This document shows positions 51,342 to 60,966 of a stretch of 64,000 bases of DNA, one piece after another (the stretch's first letter is position 1; each line of letters opens with the position of its first letter). The notes beneath the pieces were generated by a model. It ran no database searches and was not told the origin of the DNA. It worked only from the letters and a program-made list of their open reading frames with translations. Origin of the DNA: Flavobacterium sp. Lineage in GTDB: Bacteria; Bacteroidota; Bacteroidia; Flavobacteriales; Flavobacteriaceae. A program made the position numbers and the translations under genes. Location: the NCBI GenBank assembly GCA_012837155.1, contig CP051546.1, forward strand, positions 1,839,075 to 1,903,074, written 5' to 3'.

Positions 51342-52199
51342 ATGAGTACTTTAAAAATTGCAATTCAAAAATCAGGACGTTTAAACGAAGACAGTATTCA
51401 AATTCTGAAAGATTGTGGAATTTCTATTAATAATGGAAACGATCAACTTAAAGCCGAAGCAACGAACTTTCCTTTAGAAGTTTTATTCCTAAGAAATTCC
51501 GATATTCCTCAATATTTAATTGACGGAGTTGTAGATGCCGCCATTGTGGGAGACAACCTTCTTGTAGAAAAAGGGAAAGACATTAAAGTAATTCAGAAAC
51601 TTGGATTCTCTAAATGTAAAGTTTCTGTGGCAGTACCAAAAACGTTTAATTACAAGTCTTTAAAAGATTTAGACGGGATGCGAATTGCAACTTCATATCC
51701 AAATACCGTAAACGATTATTTTGGTTCTTATGGAATGAAAGTGGATATTCACCAAATCTCTGGTTCGGTTGAAATTGCCCCAAACATTGGGCTTGCCGAT
51801 GCTATTGTTGATATTGTTTCTAGCGGAAGCACTTTGTTTAAAAACAATTTAAAAGAGGTGGAAGTGATTTTTAAAAGTGAAGCCGTTTTAGCGGTTTCGC
51901 CAAAAGTAAGTTCCGAAGTTCAGAAGTTAATTGATACACTGCAATTCAGAATTCAGGCAGTTTTGAGAGCCCGAAAATCGAAATATATTTTAATGAATGT
52001 TCCCAATGATAAAATTGATGCTATTGGAAATATTCTTCCTGTTTTAAGAAGCCTTACCGTTTTGCCGTTGGCAGAAAAAGGATGGAGTAGCGTACATTCA
52101 GTAATTGATAAAGATACTTTTTGGGATGTAATCGACCAACTAAAAGAAGCTGGTGCCGAAGGTATTCTGGTTTGCCCAATCGAAAAAATGGTTTTATAG
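51342..52199 (+). CDS. hisG: ATP phosphoribosyltransferase, long form
   Basis: First enzyme of histidine synthesis, joining ATP and PRPP. It starts LKIAIQKSGRLNEDSI, has DAAIVGDNLLVEKG and the PRPP motif DAIVDIVSSGSTLFKNNL. At 285 residues it has the C-terminal ACT-like regulatory domain (YILMNVPNDKIDAIGNILP) of the long form, so no HisZ is needed and histidine feedback is expected. First gene of the operon behind the attenuator. Confidence 0.95.
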   Translation: MSTLKIAIQKSGRLNEDSIQILKDCGISINNGNDQLKAEATNFPLEVLFLRNSDIPQYLIDGVVDAAIVGDNLLVEKGKDIKVIQKLGFSKCKVSVAVPKTFNYKSLKDLDGMRIATSYPNTVNDYFGSYGMKVDIHQISGSVEIAPNIGLADAIVDIVSSGSTLFKNNLKEVEVIFKSEAVLAVSPKVSSEVQKLIDTLQFRIQAVLRARKSKYILMNVPNDKIDAIGNILPVLRSLTVLPLAEKGWSSVHSVIDKDTFWDVIDQLKEAGAEGILVCPIEKMVL

Positions 52200-52284
52200 A
52201 GTACGATTTAAAAATCGGGATACAAGTTTTTAATAACCAAATCTTTCAATTTTTGAATCATTTAATCCTTAAATTAAAATATAA

Positions 52285-53565
52285 ATGAACAAAATATTCA
52301 ATCCAAAACCTGAAACGTGGTCCGAATTATTAAAAAGACCAACCCAAACCATTGACGATATTGAATTTACTGTAAAAGAAATTTTTAAGGAAGTTCAAAA
52401 AAAAGGCGATGTTGCGGTGGCAAAATACACTTCGCTATTTGATGGCGTTAAATTCGAAAATATAGAAGTGTCTAGATCAGAAATTGACCAAGCAATTGCT
52501 TCAATTTCTACCGAATTAAAAGAAGCTATTCAACTGGCAAAATCAAATATCGAAAAATTTCATGCCGCTCAAAAAACAACCAAAATCGTTGTCGAAACTA
52601 TCGAAGGCGTAAATTGCTGGCAGGAAAAAAGACCAATCCAAAAAATTGGTTTATACATTCCAGGAGGAACAGCACCTTTGTTTTCAACGGTTTTAATGCT
52701 GGCTGTTCCTGCAAACATCGCTGGTTGTAGCGAAATTGTTTTGTGTTCGCCACCCGATAAAAGCGGAAACATTAATCCTGCCATCTTATATGCAGCTGAT
52801 TTATGTGGTGTGACCAAAATTTTGAAAGTAGGAGGAATTCAAGCCATTGCGGCAATGACATTTGGAACGGAATCAATTCCAAAGGTGTACAAAATTTTTG
52901 GTCCAGGGAATCAGTTTGTAACTGTGGCTAAGCAACTGGCAACCCAATTTGGCGTAGCTATTGATATGCCGGCAGGACCAAGTGAACTGTTGATTGTTGC
53001 TGATGATTCTGCTATTCCTGCTTTTGTTGCTTCGGATTTGTTATCTCAAGCGGAACACGGAACCGATAGTCAAGTAATTTTGGTTTCCACCTCTAAAGAT
53101 TTGATTGATGAAGTAGAAAAAGAAATTCAGTCACAATTGGAAGTCTTACCAAGAAAAGCCATTGCCGAAAAAGCCATTGCCAATTCGAAACTGATTTATG
53201 TAGAAACTGATGAAATTGCTTTGAAATTAATTGATGAATACGGTCCAGAACATTTTATCATTTGCAGTAGAAACGAAGATTTTTATATAAATAATATTGG
53301 TAATGCTGGTTCGGTTTTTATTGGCAATTACACACCAGAAAGTGCAGGAGATTATGCTTCAGGAACCAATCATACCTTGCCAACTAACGGTTATGCAAAG
53401 AATTATAGCGGTGTGAACTTGGATAGTTTTACTAAATCAATGACATTTCAAAAAATATCCGAAAAAGGAATTCAAAACATAGGCAAAGCCATAGAACTAA
53501 TGGCCGAAGCCGAAGGATTACAAGCTCATAAAAATGCAGTTAGTTTGCGATTGAAAGATTTATAA
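52285..53565 (+). CDS. hisD: Histidinol dehydrogenase
   Basis: Zn- and NAD-dependent oxidation of histidinol to histidine, the last two steps. 426 residues with GLYIPGGTAPLFSTVLM, FGPGNQFVTVAKQ, LLSQAEHGTDSQVILVS (catalytic and zinc residues) and SAGDYASGTNHTLPT. Clean frame, normal length, 85 bp after hisG. Confidence 0.96.
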   Translation: MNKIFNPKPETWSELLKRPTQTIDDIEFTVKEIFKEVQKKGDVAVAKYTSLFDGVKFENIEVSRSEIDQAIASISTELKEAIQLAKSNIEKFHAAQKTTKIVVETIEGVNCWQEKRPIQKIGLYIPGGTAPLFSTVLMLAVPANIAGCSEIVLCSPPDKSGNINPAILYAADLCGVTKILKVGGIQAIAAMTFGTESIPKVYKIFGPGNQFVTVAKQLATQFGVAIDMPAGPSELLIVADDSAIPAFVASDLLSQAEHGTDSQVILVSTSKDLIDEVEKEIQSQLEVLPRKAIAEKAIANSKLIYVETDEIALKLIDEYGPEHFIICSRNEDFYINNIGNAGSVFIGNYTPESAGDYASGTNHTLPTNGYAKNYSGVNLDSFTKSMTFQKISEKGIQNIGKAIELMAEAEGLQAHKNAVSLRLKDL

Positions 53566-53623
53566 ATTTAAGCATTGAAATAAACTACCTCGGTGCAGAG
53601 CCCAGAGGTATTAGCAAAAAATA

Positions 53624-53675
53624 GCCACAGATTCACAGATTTTCGAAAATCTTTTTTAATCCGTGAATCTGTGGC
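53624..53675. repeat. Intergenic hairpin repeat before hisC
   Basis: Arms GCCACAGATTCACAGA and TCCGTGAATCTGTGGC pair at 15 of 16 positions around a T-rich loop containing the palindrome GATTTTCGAAAATC. A related hairpin occurs before hisB at 54844-54892. Two smaller hairpins flank it (near 53586-53610 and 53683-53697). It probably belongs to a dispersed repeat family. Confidence 0.7.
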
Positions 53676-53787
53676 AAAAAGTCGAAGCAGAGCTTCGAGG
53701 AATTAAACCCAAGAGATTAAAATCAGCTTTTATCCGTGTTTTTGCTTTAGCAAATCGGCGTTTATCAGTGTACAAAATGAAACAAAA

Positions 53788-54837
53788 ATGAATAATTTCG
53801 ATATAAATAATTTAGTCCGTGAAAACGTCAAGTTGATGAAGCCTTATTCTTCGGCACGTGACGAATTTGAGGATTTTGATACCGCAGATATGATTTTCTT
53901 GGATGCCAATGAAAATCCATTCCAAAATGGTGTAAATCGCTATCCCGATCCGCAGCAAAGCAATGTTAAAAAGGTTTTAGCCAAGCAGAAAGAAGTTCAA
54001 CCCAATCAAATTTTACTCGGAAACGGAAGCGATGAAGTCTTGGATTTATTGTTTCGCGCTTTTTGCGAACCTAATACTGATAACATAATCACATTGCCGC
54101 CAACGTACGGAATGTATGGCGTTTTAGCGAATTTGAATGCAGTTGAAAACAGAGAAATTTTACTGTCTAATGATTTTCAACCACAAGTAGAACAAATTTT
54201 AAATGCTGTTGATAAAAACACAAAAATCATCTTTTTGTGTTCTCCAAATAATCCAACAGGAAATTCTTTTTCGGAAGAAAGTGTGATTGAATTGCTTGAA
54301 AATTTTAAAGGTTTAATTGTAATTGATGAAGCTTACATTGACTTTTCAGAAAAGAAAAGTTGGATGGATAAATTAGACAATTTTCCAAATTTAGTTATCA
54401 CACAAACGCTGTCAAAAGCATTCGGTTTAGCAGGAATTCGATTGGGAATTTGTTACGCTTCGGCTGCGATAATTTCGGTTTTAAACAAAATAAAACCGCC
54501 TTATAATGTCAACGAATTGACGCAATTAAGAGCCTTGGAACGATTGAACGATGCGGAAAAAATAAAATCCGAAATACTTTCTATTATTAAACAAAGAGAA
54601 CAATTACTTAAAGTATTAGTTGATATAAAATTTGTCGAAAAAATTTACCCAACAGAAGCTAATTTTATCTTGATAAAAGTGGATGACGCTAATAAAAGAT
54701 ACGCCGAATTGATTGCAAAAGGAATTGTAATTCGAAACAGAACAACGCAACCTTTATGTGAAAACACCTTGCGTTTGACTATTGGAACGGGGGAGGAGAA
54801 TAAGAAGTTGATACAAGTACTACAAGAATTGAACTAA
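53788..54837 (+). CDS. hisC: Histidinol-phosphate aminotransferase
   Basis: PLP enzyme that aminates imidazole acetol phosphate. 349 residues; DANENPFQNGVNRYPDPQ near the start, CSPNNPTGN, and the PLP lysine in TQTLSKAFGLAGIRLG. Clean frame. Third gene of the operon. Confidence 0.95.
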   Translation: MNNFDINNLVRENVKLMKPYSSARDEFEDFDTADMIFLDANENPFQNGVNRYPDPQQSNVKKVLAKQKEVQPNQILLGNGSDEVLDLLFRAFCEPNTDNIITLPPTYGMYGVLANLNAVENREILLSNDFQPQVEQILNAVDKNTKIIFLCSPNNPTGNSFSEESVIELLENFKGLIVIDEAYIDFSEKKSWMDKLDNFPNLVITQTLSKAFGLAGIRLGICYASAAIISVLNKIKPPYNVNELTQLRALERLNDAEKIKSEILSIIKQREQLLKVLVDIKFVEKIYPTEANFILIKVDDANKRYAELIAKGIVIRNRTTQPLCENTLRLTIGTGEENKKLIQVLQELN

Positions 54838-54843
54838 AAACCA

Positions 54844-54892
54844 GCCACGGATTCACTGATTTTTTATACTTTAAAATCTGGGAATCTGTGGC
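54844..54892. repeat. Intergenic hairpin repeat before hisB
   Basis: Arms start GCCACGGATTCACTGATTTT and end AAAATCTGGGAATCTGTGGC, imperfectly paired. Same family as 53624-53675. Confidence 0.65.
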
Positions 54893-54906
54893 AAAAGAAT
54901 ATAATT

Positions 54907-56043
54907 ATGAAAAAAATACTTTTTATAGATCGCGATGGTACCATGGTTTTAGAACCCAATGACTATCAATTGGACAGTTTTGAAAAATTGGAATTCTATC
55001 CAAAAGCTTTTCAATATCTGGGAAAAATTGCTGCCGAGTTAGATTTCGAATTGGTAATGGTAACCAATCAAGACGGTTTGGGAACGGATTCGCATCCAGA
55101 AGCTACCTTTTGGCCCGTGCATAATTTGGTAATGAAAGCTTTCGAAAATGAAGGAGTTGTTTTTAGCGAAGTGTGCATTGATAGGTCATTTCCGCACGAA
55201 AATCTACCCACTCGTAAGCCAGCAACAGGAATGTTAACCAAATATATTGGAAATACAGATTATGATTTAGAGCACTCATTTGTCATCGGAGACCGAATTA
55301 CTGATGTGGAATTAGCCAAAAATTTGGATTCAAAAGCCATTTTTATTAATACAAACGAAGGTTTAGGTAGTGATGAAATTTCGTCCAAAAGATACGAATT
55401 GGATGCTGTTATTGCTTTGCAAACTACGGATTGGAAAACTATTTATGAGTTTTTAAAATTAGAGGAACGTTCGGCATCCATAACTAGAAAAACGAATGAA
55501 ACAGACATTTACATCAATTTAAACTTAGATGGAACCGGAAAAAGTAAAATCGATACCGGGATTGCATTTTTTGATCACATGTTAGATCAAATCGCACGTC
55601 ACGGGCAAATGGATTTGGAAATTATTGTAAAAGGCGACCTCGAAGTTGATGAACATCACACGATTGAAGATACGGCGATTGCCTTGGGAGAAGTTTTTGC
55701 CAAAGCATTAGGGAATAAATTAGGAATCGAACGTTACGGCTTTTGTTTGCCAATGGACGATTGTTTGTCGCAAGTAGCCATCGATTTTGGAGGAAGAAAT
55801 TGGTTGGTTTGGGAAACCGAATTTAAGCGTGAAATGGTGGGAAAAATGCCAACAGAAATGTTCTATCATTTTTTCAAATCCTTTTCGGATGGAGCAAAAG
55901 CCAACATCAATATCAAAGCCGAAGGAACGAACGAACACCACAAAATCGAAGCGATTTTCAAGGCTTTCGCCAAAGCTATAAAAGTTGCCGTAAAACGCGA
56001 TACAGAGAAAATGATTTTACCAAGTACGAAAGGAATGTTGTAA
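54907..56043 (+). CDS. hisB: Bifunctional histidinol-phosphatase/imidazoleglycerol-phosphate dehydratase
   Basis: 378 residues. The N-terminal HAD phosphatase has FIDRDGTM (the two catalytic Asp) and [15 protein letters not shown]; the C-terminal dehydratase has [34 protein letters not shown] and [19 protein letters not shown] (metal-binding histidines). This fused form carries out steps 6 and 8 of the pathway. Clean frame. Confidence 0.96.
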   Translation: MKKILFIDRDGTMVLEPNDYQLDSFEKLEFYPKAFQYLGKIAAELDFELVMVTNQDGLGTDSHPEATFWPVHNLVMKAFENEGVVFSEVCIDRSFPHENLPTRKPATGMLTKYIGNTDYDLEHSFVIGDRITDVELAKNLDSKAIFINTNEGLGSDEISSKRYELDAVIALQTTDWKTIYEFLKLEERSASITRKTNETDIYINLNLDGTGKSKIDTGIAFFDHMLDQIARHGQMDLEIIVKGDLEVDEHHTIEDTAIALGEVFAKALGNKLGIERYGFCLPMDDCLSQVAIDFGGRNWLVWETEFKREMVGKMPTEMFYHFFKSFSDGAKANINIKAEGTNEHHKIEAIFKAFAKAIKVAVKRDTEKMILPSTKGML

Positions 56044-56055
56044 TAATACTAAATT

Positions 56056-56405
56056 ATGGATGCTCAAAAGTTTGCAAAGAATGGATTGAATCATGGAATT
56101 CTCATGATTTAGAGGATATCATGAAGCATTATTCAAATGATATTGAGATCACTACTCCAATGATAAAATTGGCTGGTGGAATTGAATCAGGTACTTTAAA
56201 AGGAAAAGAATTAGTAGCTAATTATTGGAGTATTGCTCTCAAAAAAATCCCTGATTTGTATTTTGAATTAATTGATGTAACTGAAGGAGTCGATTCAGTT
56301 GCGCTATATTATAAATCGGTCATGAATAAAATAGCTATAGAAGTTATGTTTTTCAACGAAAAAGGATTAGTCAATAAAATGATAGCGCATTATACTAATA
56401 TTTAA
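56056..56405 (+). CDS. SnoaL/NTF2-like small protein in the his operon (one frame break)
   Basis: About 116 residues, alpha+beta, resembling the SnoaL-like fold: WIESWNSHDLEDIMKHYSND is the typical opening helix, then SGTLKGKELVANYW and FFNEKGLVNKMIAHY. As read the ATG at 56056 is out of frame with the main body; one base near 56082 restores it. It starts 13 bp after hisB and abuts hisH. It is not a known histidine enzyme; its role is unknown. Confidence 0.65.
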
Positions 56406-56999
56406 ATGAAAATAGTAATCATAAATTACGGAGCAGGAAACATTCAAAGCATTATGTTTGCCATCGAAAGATTGGGATATAAAGCAGTTTTGAGCAACAG
56501 TCCCGACGAAATAAAAACAGCAGATAAAGTGATTTTTCCAGGAGTAGGAGAGGCGAGTTACGCGATGAAAATGCTCCAGGAAAGTGGTTTAGACACACTA
56601 ATTCCGACTTTGAAACAACCTGTTCTTGGAATTTGTTTGGGAATGCAATTGATGTGTAACTTTTCGGAAGAAGGAAATACGAAAGGATTAGGAATTTTTG
56701 ATGTGGATGTGGTTAAATTCAGTCCGAAAGTAAAAGTGCCGCAAATGGGTTGGAATACCATTTACAACCTAAAATCGGATTTATTCAAAGGAATTGCAGA
56801 AAATGAATACATGTATTTGGTACATAGTTTTTATGCATCGCTTTGTTCTGAAACCATAGCAACAACAAATTACGAATTGGAATATTCATCCGCTTTAGAA
56901 AATGAGAATTTCTATGGGACACAATTTCACCCAGAAAAAAGTGGTGACATTGGCGAACAAATTTTGAATAATTTTTTGAACTTAAAACTTAAAACTTGA
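56406..56999 (+). CDS. hisH: Imidazole glycerol phosphate synthase, glutaminase subunit
   Basis: Class I glutamine amidotransferase that feeds ammonia to HisF. 197 residues; nucleophile in [10 protein letters not shown], and the His/Glu of the triad in FHPEKSG. Starts [16 protein letters not shown], standard. Clean frame. Confidence 0.95.
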   Translation: MKIVIINYGAGNIQSIMFAIERLGYKAVLSNSPDEIKTADKVIFPGVGEASYAMKMLQESGLDTLIPTLKQPVLGICLGMQLMCNFSEEGNTKGLGIFDVDVVKFSPKVKVPQMGWNTIYNLKSDLFKGIAENEYMYLVHSFYASLCSETIATTNYELEYSSALENENFYGTQFHPEKSGDIGEQILNNFLNLKLKT

Positions 57000-57007
57000 A
57001 ACAAATT

Positions 57008-57751
57008 ATGCGAATTATCCCCGCAATAGACATCATCGAGGGGAAATGTGTGCGCTTGTCGAAAGGCGATTACAATACCAAAATTATATACAACGAAAAT
57101 CCGCTTGAAGTAGCAAAATCATTCGAAGCACACGGAATAGAATACTTGCATTTAGTGGACTTGGACGGAGCAAAATCCAGCAAAATTGTCAATTACAAAA
57201 TATTGGAACAAATCGCCACACAAACCAAATTAAAAATTGATTTTGGAGGCGGATTAAAAGCGGATTCCGATTTGAAAATTGCTTTTGAATCGGGTGCAAA
57301 CCAAATCACAGGCGGAAGTATCGCCGTAAAAAACAGAACTATTTTCGAAAAATGGATTGCAGAATACGGTTCGGATAAAATTATTTTGGGAGCAGATGCT
57401 AATAACGAAAAAGTAGCCGTTTCAGGATGGTTAGAAGATTCTAATGAAGATTTAGTTCCCTTTATTCAAGACTATCAAAACAAGGGAATCCAGTATGTAA
57501 TTTGCACAGATATTGCCAAAGACGGAATGCTTGAAGGGCCAAGTTTTGATTTGTATGCTAAGATTTTGAATCAATGTGATGTCATATCGAGCGGAGTCGA
57601 GATAAAATTAATCGCCTCTGGAGGAATTTCTACCTTTGATGAATTACCAAAACTAGCCGAATTGGGTTGCGAAGGAACGATAATCGGTAAAGCGATTTAT
57701 GAAGGCAGAATTTCGTTGAAACAATTGGAAAATTATATAATAACAGGTTAG
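57008..57751 (+). CDS. hisA: ProFAR isomerase
   Basis: (Beta/alpha)8 isomerase, fourth step. The ATG at 57008 gives [17 protein letters not shown], the family start; an in-frame TTG 12 bp upstream is less likely. Phosphate loops [11 protein letters not shown] and [11 protein letters not shown] are present, with the catalytic Asp in the first strand and in [13 protein letters not shown]. 247 residues. Confidence 0.95.
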   Translation: MRIIPAIDIIEGKCVRLSKGDYNTKIIYNENPLEVAKSFEAHGIEYLHLVDLDGAKSSKIVNYKILEQIATQTKLKIDFGGGLKADSDLKIAFESGANQITGGSIAVKNRTIFEKWIAEYGSDKIILGADANNEKVAVSGWLEDSNEDLVPFIQDYQNKGIQYVICTDIAKDGMLEGPSFDLYAKILNQCDVISSGVEIKLIASGGISTFDELPKLAELGCEGTIIGKAIYEGRISLKQLENYIITG

Positions 57752-57934
57752 AGATTAGAAATTAGAGGTTAGAAGTGAAAAAAGGTTAGAAATACGAAGT
57801 TAGAGGTTAGAAGTAGTTGGAATAATTACTAATAGTTTGCTTTACACTTTAACTCTTATTTCATATTTCTAACCTCTAACTTCTAACTTATTTTTAACTT
57901 CGTATTTCTAACCTCTAACTTCTAATTTAAAATT
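57752..57934. repeat. Low-complexity inverted repeats between hisA and the S23-type gene
   Basis: Built from variants of GGTTAGAAGTTAGAG and its complement. An 18-bp perfect inverted pair is present at 57784-57801 and 57897-57914. The same units recur after the IS at 59281-59338. No coding potential. Confidence 0.7.
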
Positions 57935-58303
57935 ATGGCTCAAGATTTAAAAGCAAGAACTAAAAAATTTGCTATCGATTGCGGAAAACTATGCAGAAAT
58001 TTTCCTCATTCACGAGAATATAATGCTTATGTTAATCAATTGATAAGATGTTCAAGTTCTGTTGGTGCAAATTATAGAGCCTCGCAAAGAGGAAAATCTA
58101 CCGCAGATTTTATCAATAAATTAAAAATAGTTGAAGAAGAAGCTGATGAAAGTCATTTTTTTATTGAAATATTGTTAGAAATGTATGACCTAGAAGATGA
58201 AAATGTAAAAAACGAAATGATAAGATTGTGTAAAGAAGCAAATGAATTAGTCGCAATAGTAGTAGCCTCAATTAATACAGCAAAAAGTAAATTAAAAATA
58301 TAG
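57935..58303 (+). CDS. Four-helix-bundle (S23/IVP-type) protein
   Basis: 122 residues of the small S23 family first seen in rRNA intervening sequences and scattered in Bacteroidota: VNQLIRCSSSVGANYRASQR and FINKLKIVEEEADES are characteristic. Function unknown. It is alien to histidine synthesis, flanked by repeats, and its stop codon TAG is the first three bases of the following IS. Without the IS the frame would run on for a few codons (to a TAA near 59283). Confidence 0.8.
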   Translation: MAQDLKARTKKFAIDCGKLCRNFPHSREYNAYVNQLIRCSSSVGANYRASQRGKSTADFINKLKIVEEEADESHFFIEILLEMYDLEDENVKNEMIRLCKEANELVAIVVASINTAKSKLKI

Positions 58304-59253
58304 GTATAGGCGTTTAGGTCGCAATAGATTATTTTTGCCAAATGGCAGATTCAAATATTTTCAGAGGAGTGAATTCGATAAAATTTAATCAACGATTTAA
58401 AGACGATAATGATTGTTTAGATTATCTTTCTCAAATAAAATGGGAAAATGGTTTTGTTTGTAAAAGATGTCAAAACGATAAATTTTGTAACGGTAAAAAT
58501 CCATATAATAGAAGATGTACTAAATGTAGATATGATGAAAGTCCAACAACAGGGACTATGTTGGAAAAACTAAAATTTTCAATATTGATTGCGTTTCATA
58601 TCGTCTTTAAAATAAGTACAAAGAAAAAAGGAATGTCTTCTTTGGAGTTGAGTTCCGAGTTTGAACTTCGACAAAAAACATGTTGGTCTTTTAAATTAAA
58701 GATACAACAAGCTATGAAAAGTAGTCTTAATTACCCATTAACAGGGACAATTCACGTTGACGAGTTTATGGTTGGTGGTCCAGAAGAAGATAAAAGAGGC
58801 AGAAGTAAAGGATTAAAAAGCTTATTGTTCTAGCTGTTGAAGTTTTAGATGATGGAGTTGGTAGAGCTTATGCTGAAGTTATTGAGCATTCTTCTGCAAA
58901 TGAATTAGGTGCTTTTCTGAGAAAATATATTTCAAAAGAAGCAACTATAATTACAGATAAATGGAGGGGATATAGTCCACTAAAAAAAGAGTTTCCGAAT
59001 CTAAAACAACTAGATTCTAATGATGGGAAAAACTTTAAAGAGTTACATATTCATATAATGAACATCAAAGGTTGGCTCAGAGGAATACATCATCATTGTA
59101 GTAAAGAACATATACAAGATTATCTGAATGAATATCATTTTAGATACAATAGAAGGTCAAATATGGATACAATATTCAATGTGTTGGTCAAAAGAATGGT
59201 CAAAAACGATAAAATATCAACAAAATCAAGTGTGGCTTAAACGCCTATACCTA
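58301..59253 (+). mobile_element. IS1595-type insertion sequence, copy 2
   Basis: 953 bp; both ends start TAGGTATAGGCGTTTA (16-bp perfect). The flanks TAAAAATA and TAAAATA are an 8-bp target duplication apart from one A. It is diverged from copy 1 at 33498 but clearly the same family. It interrupts the hisA-hisF gap. Confidence 0.85.
58342..59240 (+). CDS. IS1595-family transposase, copy 2 (frame break as read)
   Basis: About 299 residues; zinc ribbon CKRCQNDK/CTKCRYDES and ISXO2-like domain (HVDEFMVGGPEEDKRGR, TDKWRGYSPL, YHFRYNRRSN). The frame stops at 58833. A -1 shift at the A run near 58818 leads into LAVEVLDDGVGRAYAEV, at the same place as in copy 1. The C-terminus is a little longer than in copy 1. 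Confidence 0.8.
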
Positions 59254-59280
59254 TAAAATAATTTTTATCGGTTATGAACC

Positions 59281-59338
59281 TTAATTTTCTAACTTCTTAC
59301 CTCTAATTTCTAATCTCTAACCTCTAACCTCTAACTTT
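59281..59338. repeat. CTAACCTCTAACTT-type low-complexity repeat
   Basis: Several tandem, degenerate CTAAC(C/T)TCTAA units directly before hisF, like those at 57752-57934. Confidence 0.6.
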
Positions 59339-59343
59339 AAATA

Positions 59344-60097
59344 ATGTTAACAAAAGAATCATTCCTTGCCTCGACATCAAAACGGACGAACCGTGAAAGG
59401 TGTTAATTTTGTAGATTTGCGAGATGCAGGCGACCCTGTGGAATTGGCAAAAATCTATTCGGATGAAGGTGCTGACGAATTGGTTTTCCTAGATATTTCG
59501 GCAACGGAAGAACGGAGAAAAACCTTGATTGATTTGGTTCGAAAAGTGGCGGCAACGATTAATATTCCGTTTACGGTTGGCGGTGGAATTTCTTCTGTTT
59601 CAGATGTTGAAGCCTTGTTGCAAAACGGAGCAGATAAGGTTTCTATCAATTCGTCGGCGGTAAAAAATCCGCAGTTGATTAATGATTTGGCACAAAAATT
59701 TGGCAGCCAATGTGTGGTGGTAGCTATTGATGCTAAACAAATTGATGGAGAATGGATGGTACATTTGGTAGGAGGAAAAGTGCCAACAGAAATCAGATTA
59801 TTCGATTGGGCAAAAGAAGTGGAACAACGTGGAGCTGGAGAAATTCTTTTTACTTCGATGGATCACGACGGAACTAAAAACGGATTTGCAAATGAAGCTT
59901 TGGCAATATTGTCCGAAATGGTAAATATTCCCATAATTGCTTCTGGTGGAGCAGGAAATATGCAACATTTTGTGGATACCTTTGTTGAAGGAAAAGCCGA
60001 TGCTGCATTGGCTGCAAGTGTATTTCATTTCAAGGAAATTGAAATTAAAACATTAAAAAGAGAACTTAAAAACAATACTATCGAAGTAAGAATATAG
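59344..60097 (+). CDS. hisF: Imidazole glycerol phosphate synthase, cyclase subunit (two frame breaks near start)
   Basis: (Beta/alpha)8 synthase that acts with HisH. From ATG 59344, adding one A to each of two A runs (near 59353 and 59382) gives [20 protein letters not shown], the exact family start. The rest is clean: [47 protein letters not shown]. About 251 residues. Confidence 0.92.
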
Positions 60098-60167
60098 ATA
60101 ATAGAACAAAGAAAATTGGGAAAACAATTTTTCAATCTTTGAATTTTTCAATCTTTAAATTAATAAA

Positions 60168-60767
60168 ATGAACATAGATTTTTCAAAAAGCGCACACGGA
60201 TTGATTCCGGCGATTATTCAAGATAGCGAAACCAAAAATGTTTTGATGCTTGGTTATATGAATGAGGAGGCTTATCAAAAGACTTTGGAGACCAAAAAAG
60301 TAACTTTTTATAGTCGTTCGAAACAAAGACTTTGGACAAAAGGCGAAGAAAGTGGCAATTTTTTAAACTTGATTTCTATCAAAAATGACTGCGATAATGA
60401 TACGCTTTTGATACAAGTAAAACCGCAAGGACCAACGTGTCACACGGGTTCAGATACTTGCTGGCAAGAGACTAATAATCAAAATTTTGGGTTTATTTCA
60501 AATTTAGAAAACACAATTAAAATACGAAGAGAAAATGCCGATTCTGAAAAAAGTTATGTGGCGTCATTGTTTGAAAAAGGAATCAATAAAATAGCTCAAA
60601 AAGTAGGAGAGGAAGCCATCGAAGTAGTTATTGAGGCTAAAGATGATAACGATGATTTGTTCTTGAGCGAAAGCGCCGATTTACTTTTTCACTATTTAAT
60701 TTTATTGCAAGCCAAAGGATTTCAACTCAATGATGTGGTCAATGTTTTAAAAAGTCGTCAGAAATAA
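60168..60767 (+). CDS. hisI: Bifunctional phosphoribosyl-AMP cyclohydrolase/phosphoribosyl-ATP pyrophosphatase
   Basis: HisIE fusion, 199 residues. The HisI part has VLMLGYMNEEAYQKTLET, FYSRSKQRLWTKGEESGNFL and the zinc-ligand CHTGSDTCW; the HisE part has KIAQKVGEEAIEVVIEAKD. It performs steps 2 and 3 and completes the pathway in this operon. Confidence 0.95.
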   Translation: MNIDFSKSAHGLIPAIIQDSETKNVLMLGYMNEEAYQKTLETKKVTFYSRSKQRLWTKGEESGNFLNLISIKNDCDNDTLLIQVKPQGPTCHTGSDTCWQETNNQNFGFISNLENTIKIRRENADSEKSYVASLFEKGINKIAQKVGEEAIEVVIEAKDDNDDLFLSESADLLFHYLILLQAKGFQLNDVVNVLKSRQK

Positions 60768-60795
60768 AAGGCTTTCAAGATAATTTTTATGTATA

Positions 60796-60836
60796 AAACC
60801 CCAATAGTTTAATCATGCTATTGGGGTTTGTTTTTC
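60796..60836 (+). terminator. Terminator of the his operon
   Basis: AAACCCCAATAG pairs with CTATTGGGGTTT (12 bp, 10-nt loop), followed by GTTTTTC. It lies 28 bp after hisI. Confidence 0.85.
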
Positions 60837-60966
60837 TTTCAAATCAAACGACAATCCATTATCTTTACCTTTTTTATAAAAGTGTCCATGTTATTGGCTA
60901 AATTCATTGAAAATTTATAAAAACTAAAAATCATTTGAGATTCAACTTTTTAAAGAACCAAGATTT

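Noticed and set aside
57752-59338. A CRISPR array in the CTAACCTCTAACTT repeats
   Set aside because: Repeat units are degenerate, without regular unique spacers, and no cas genes are near.
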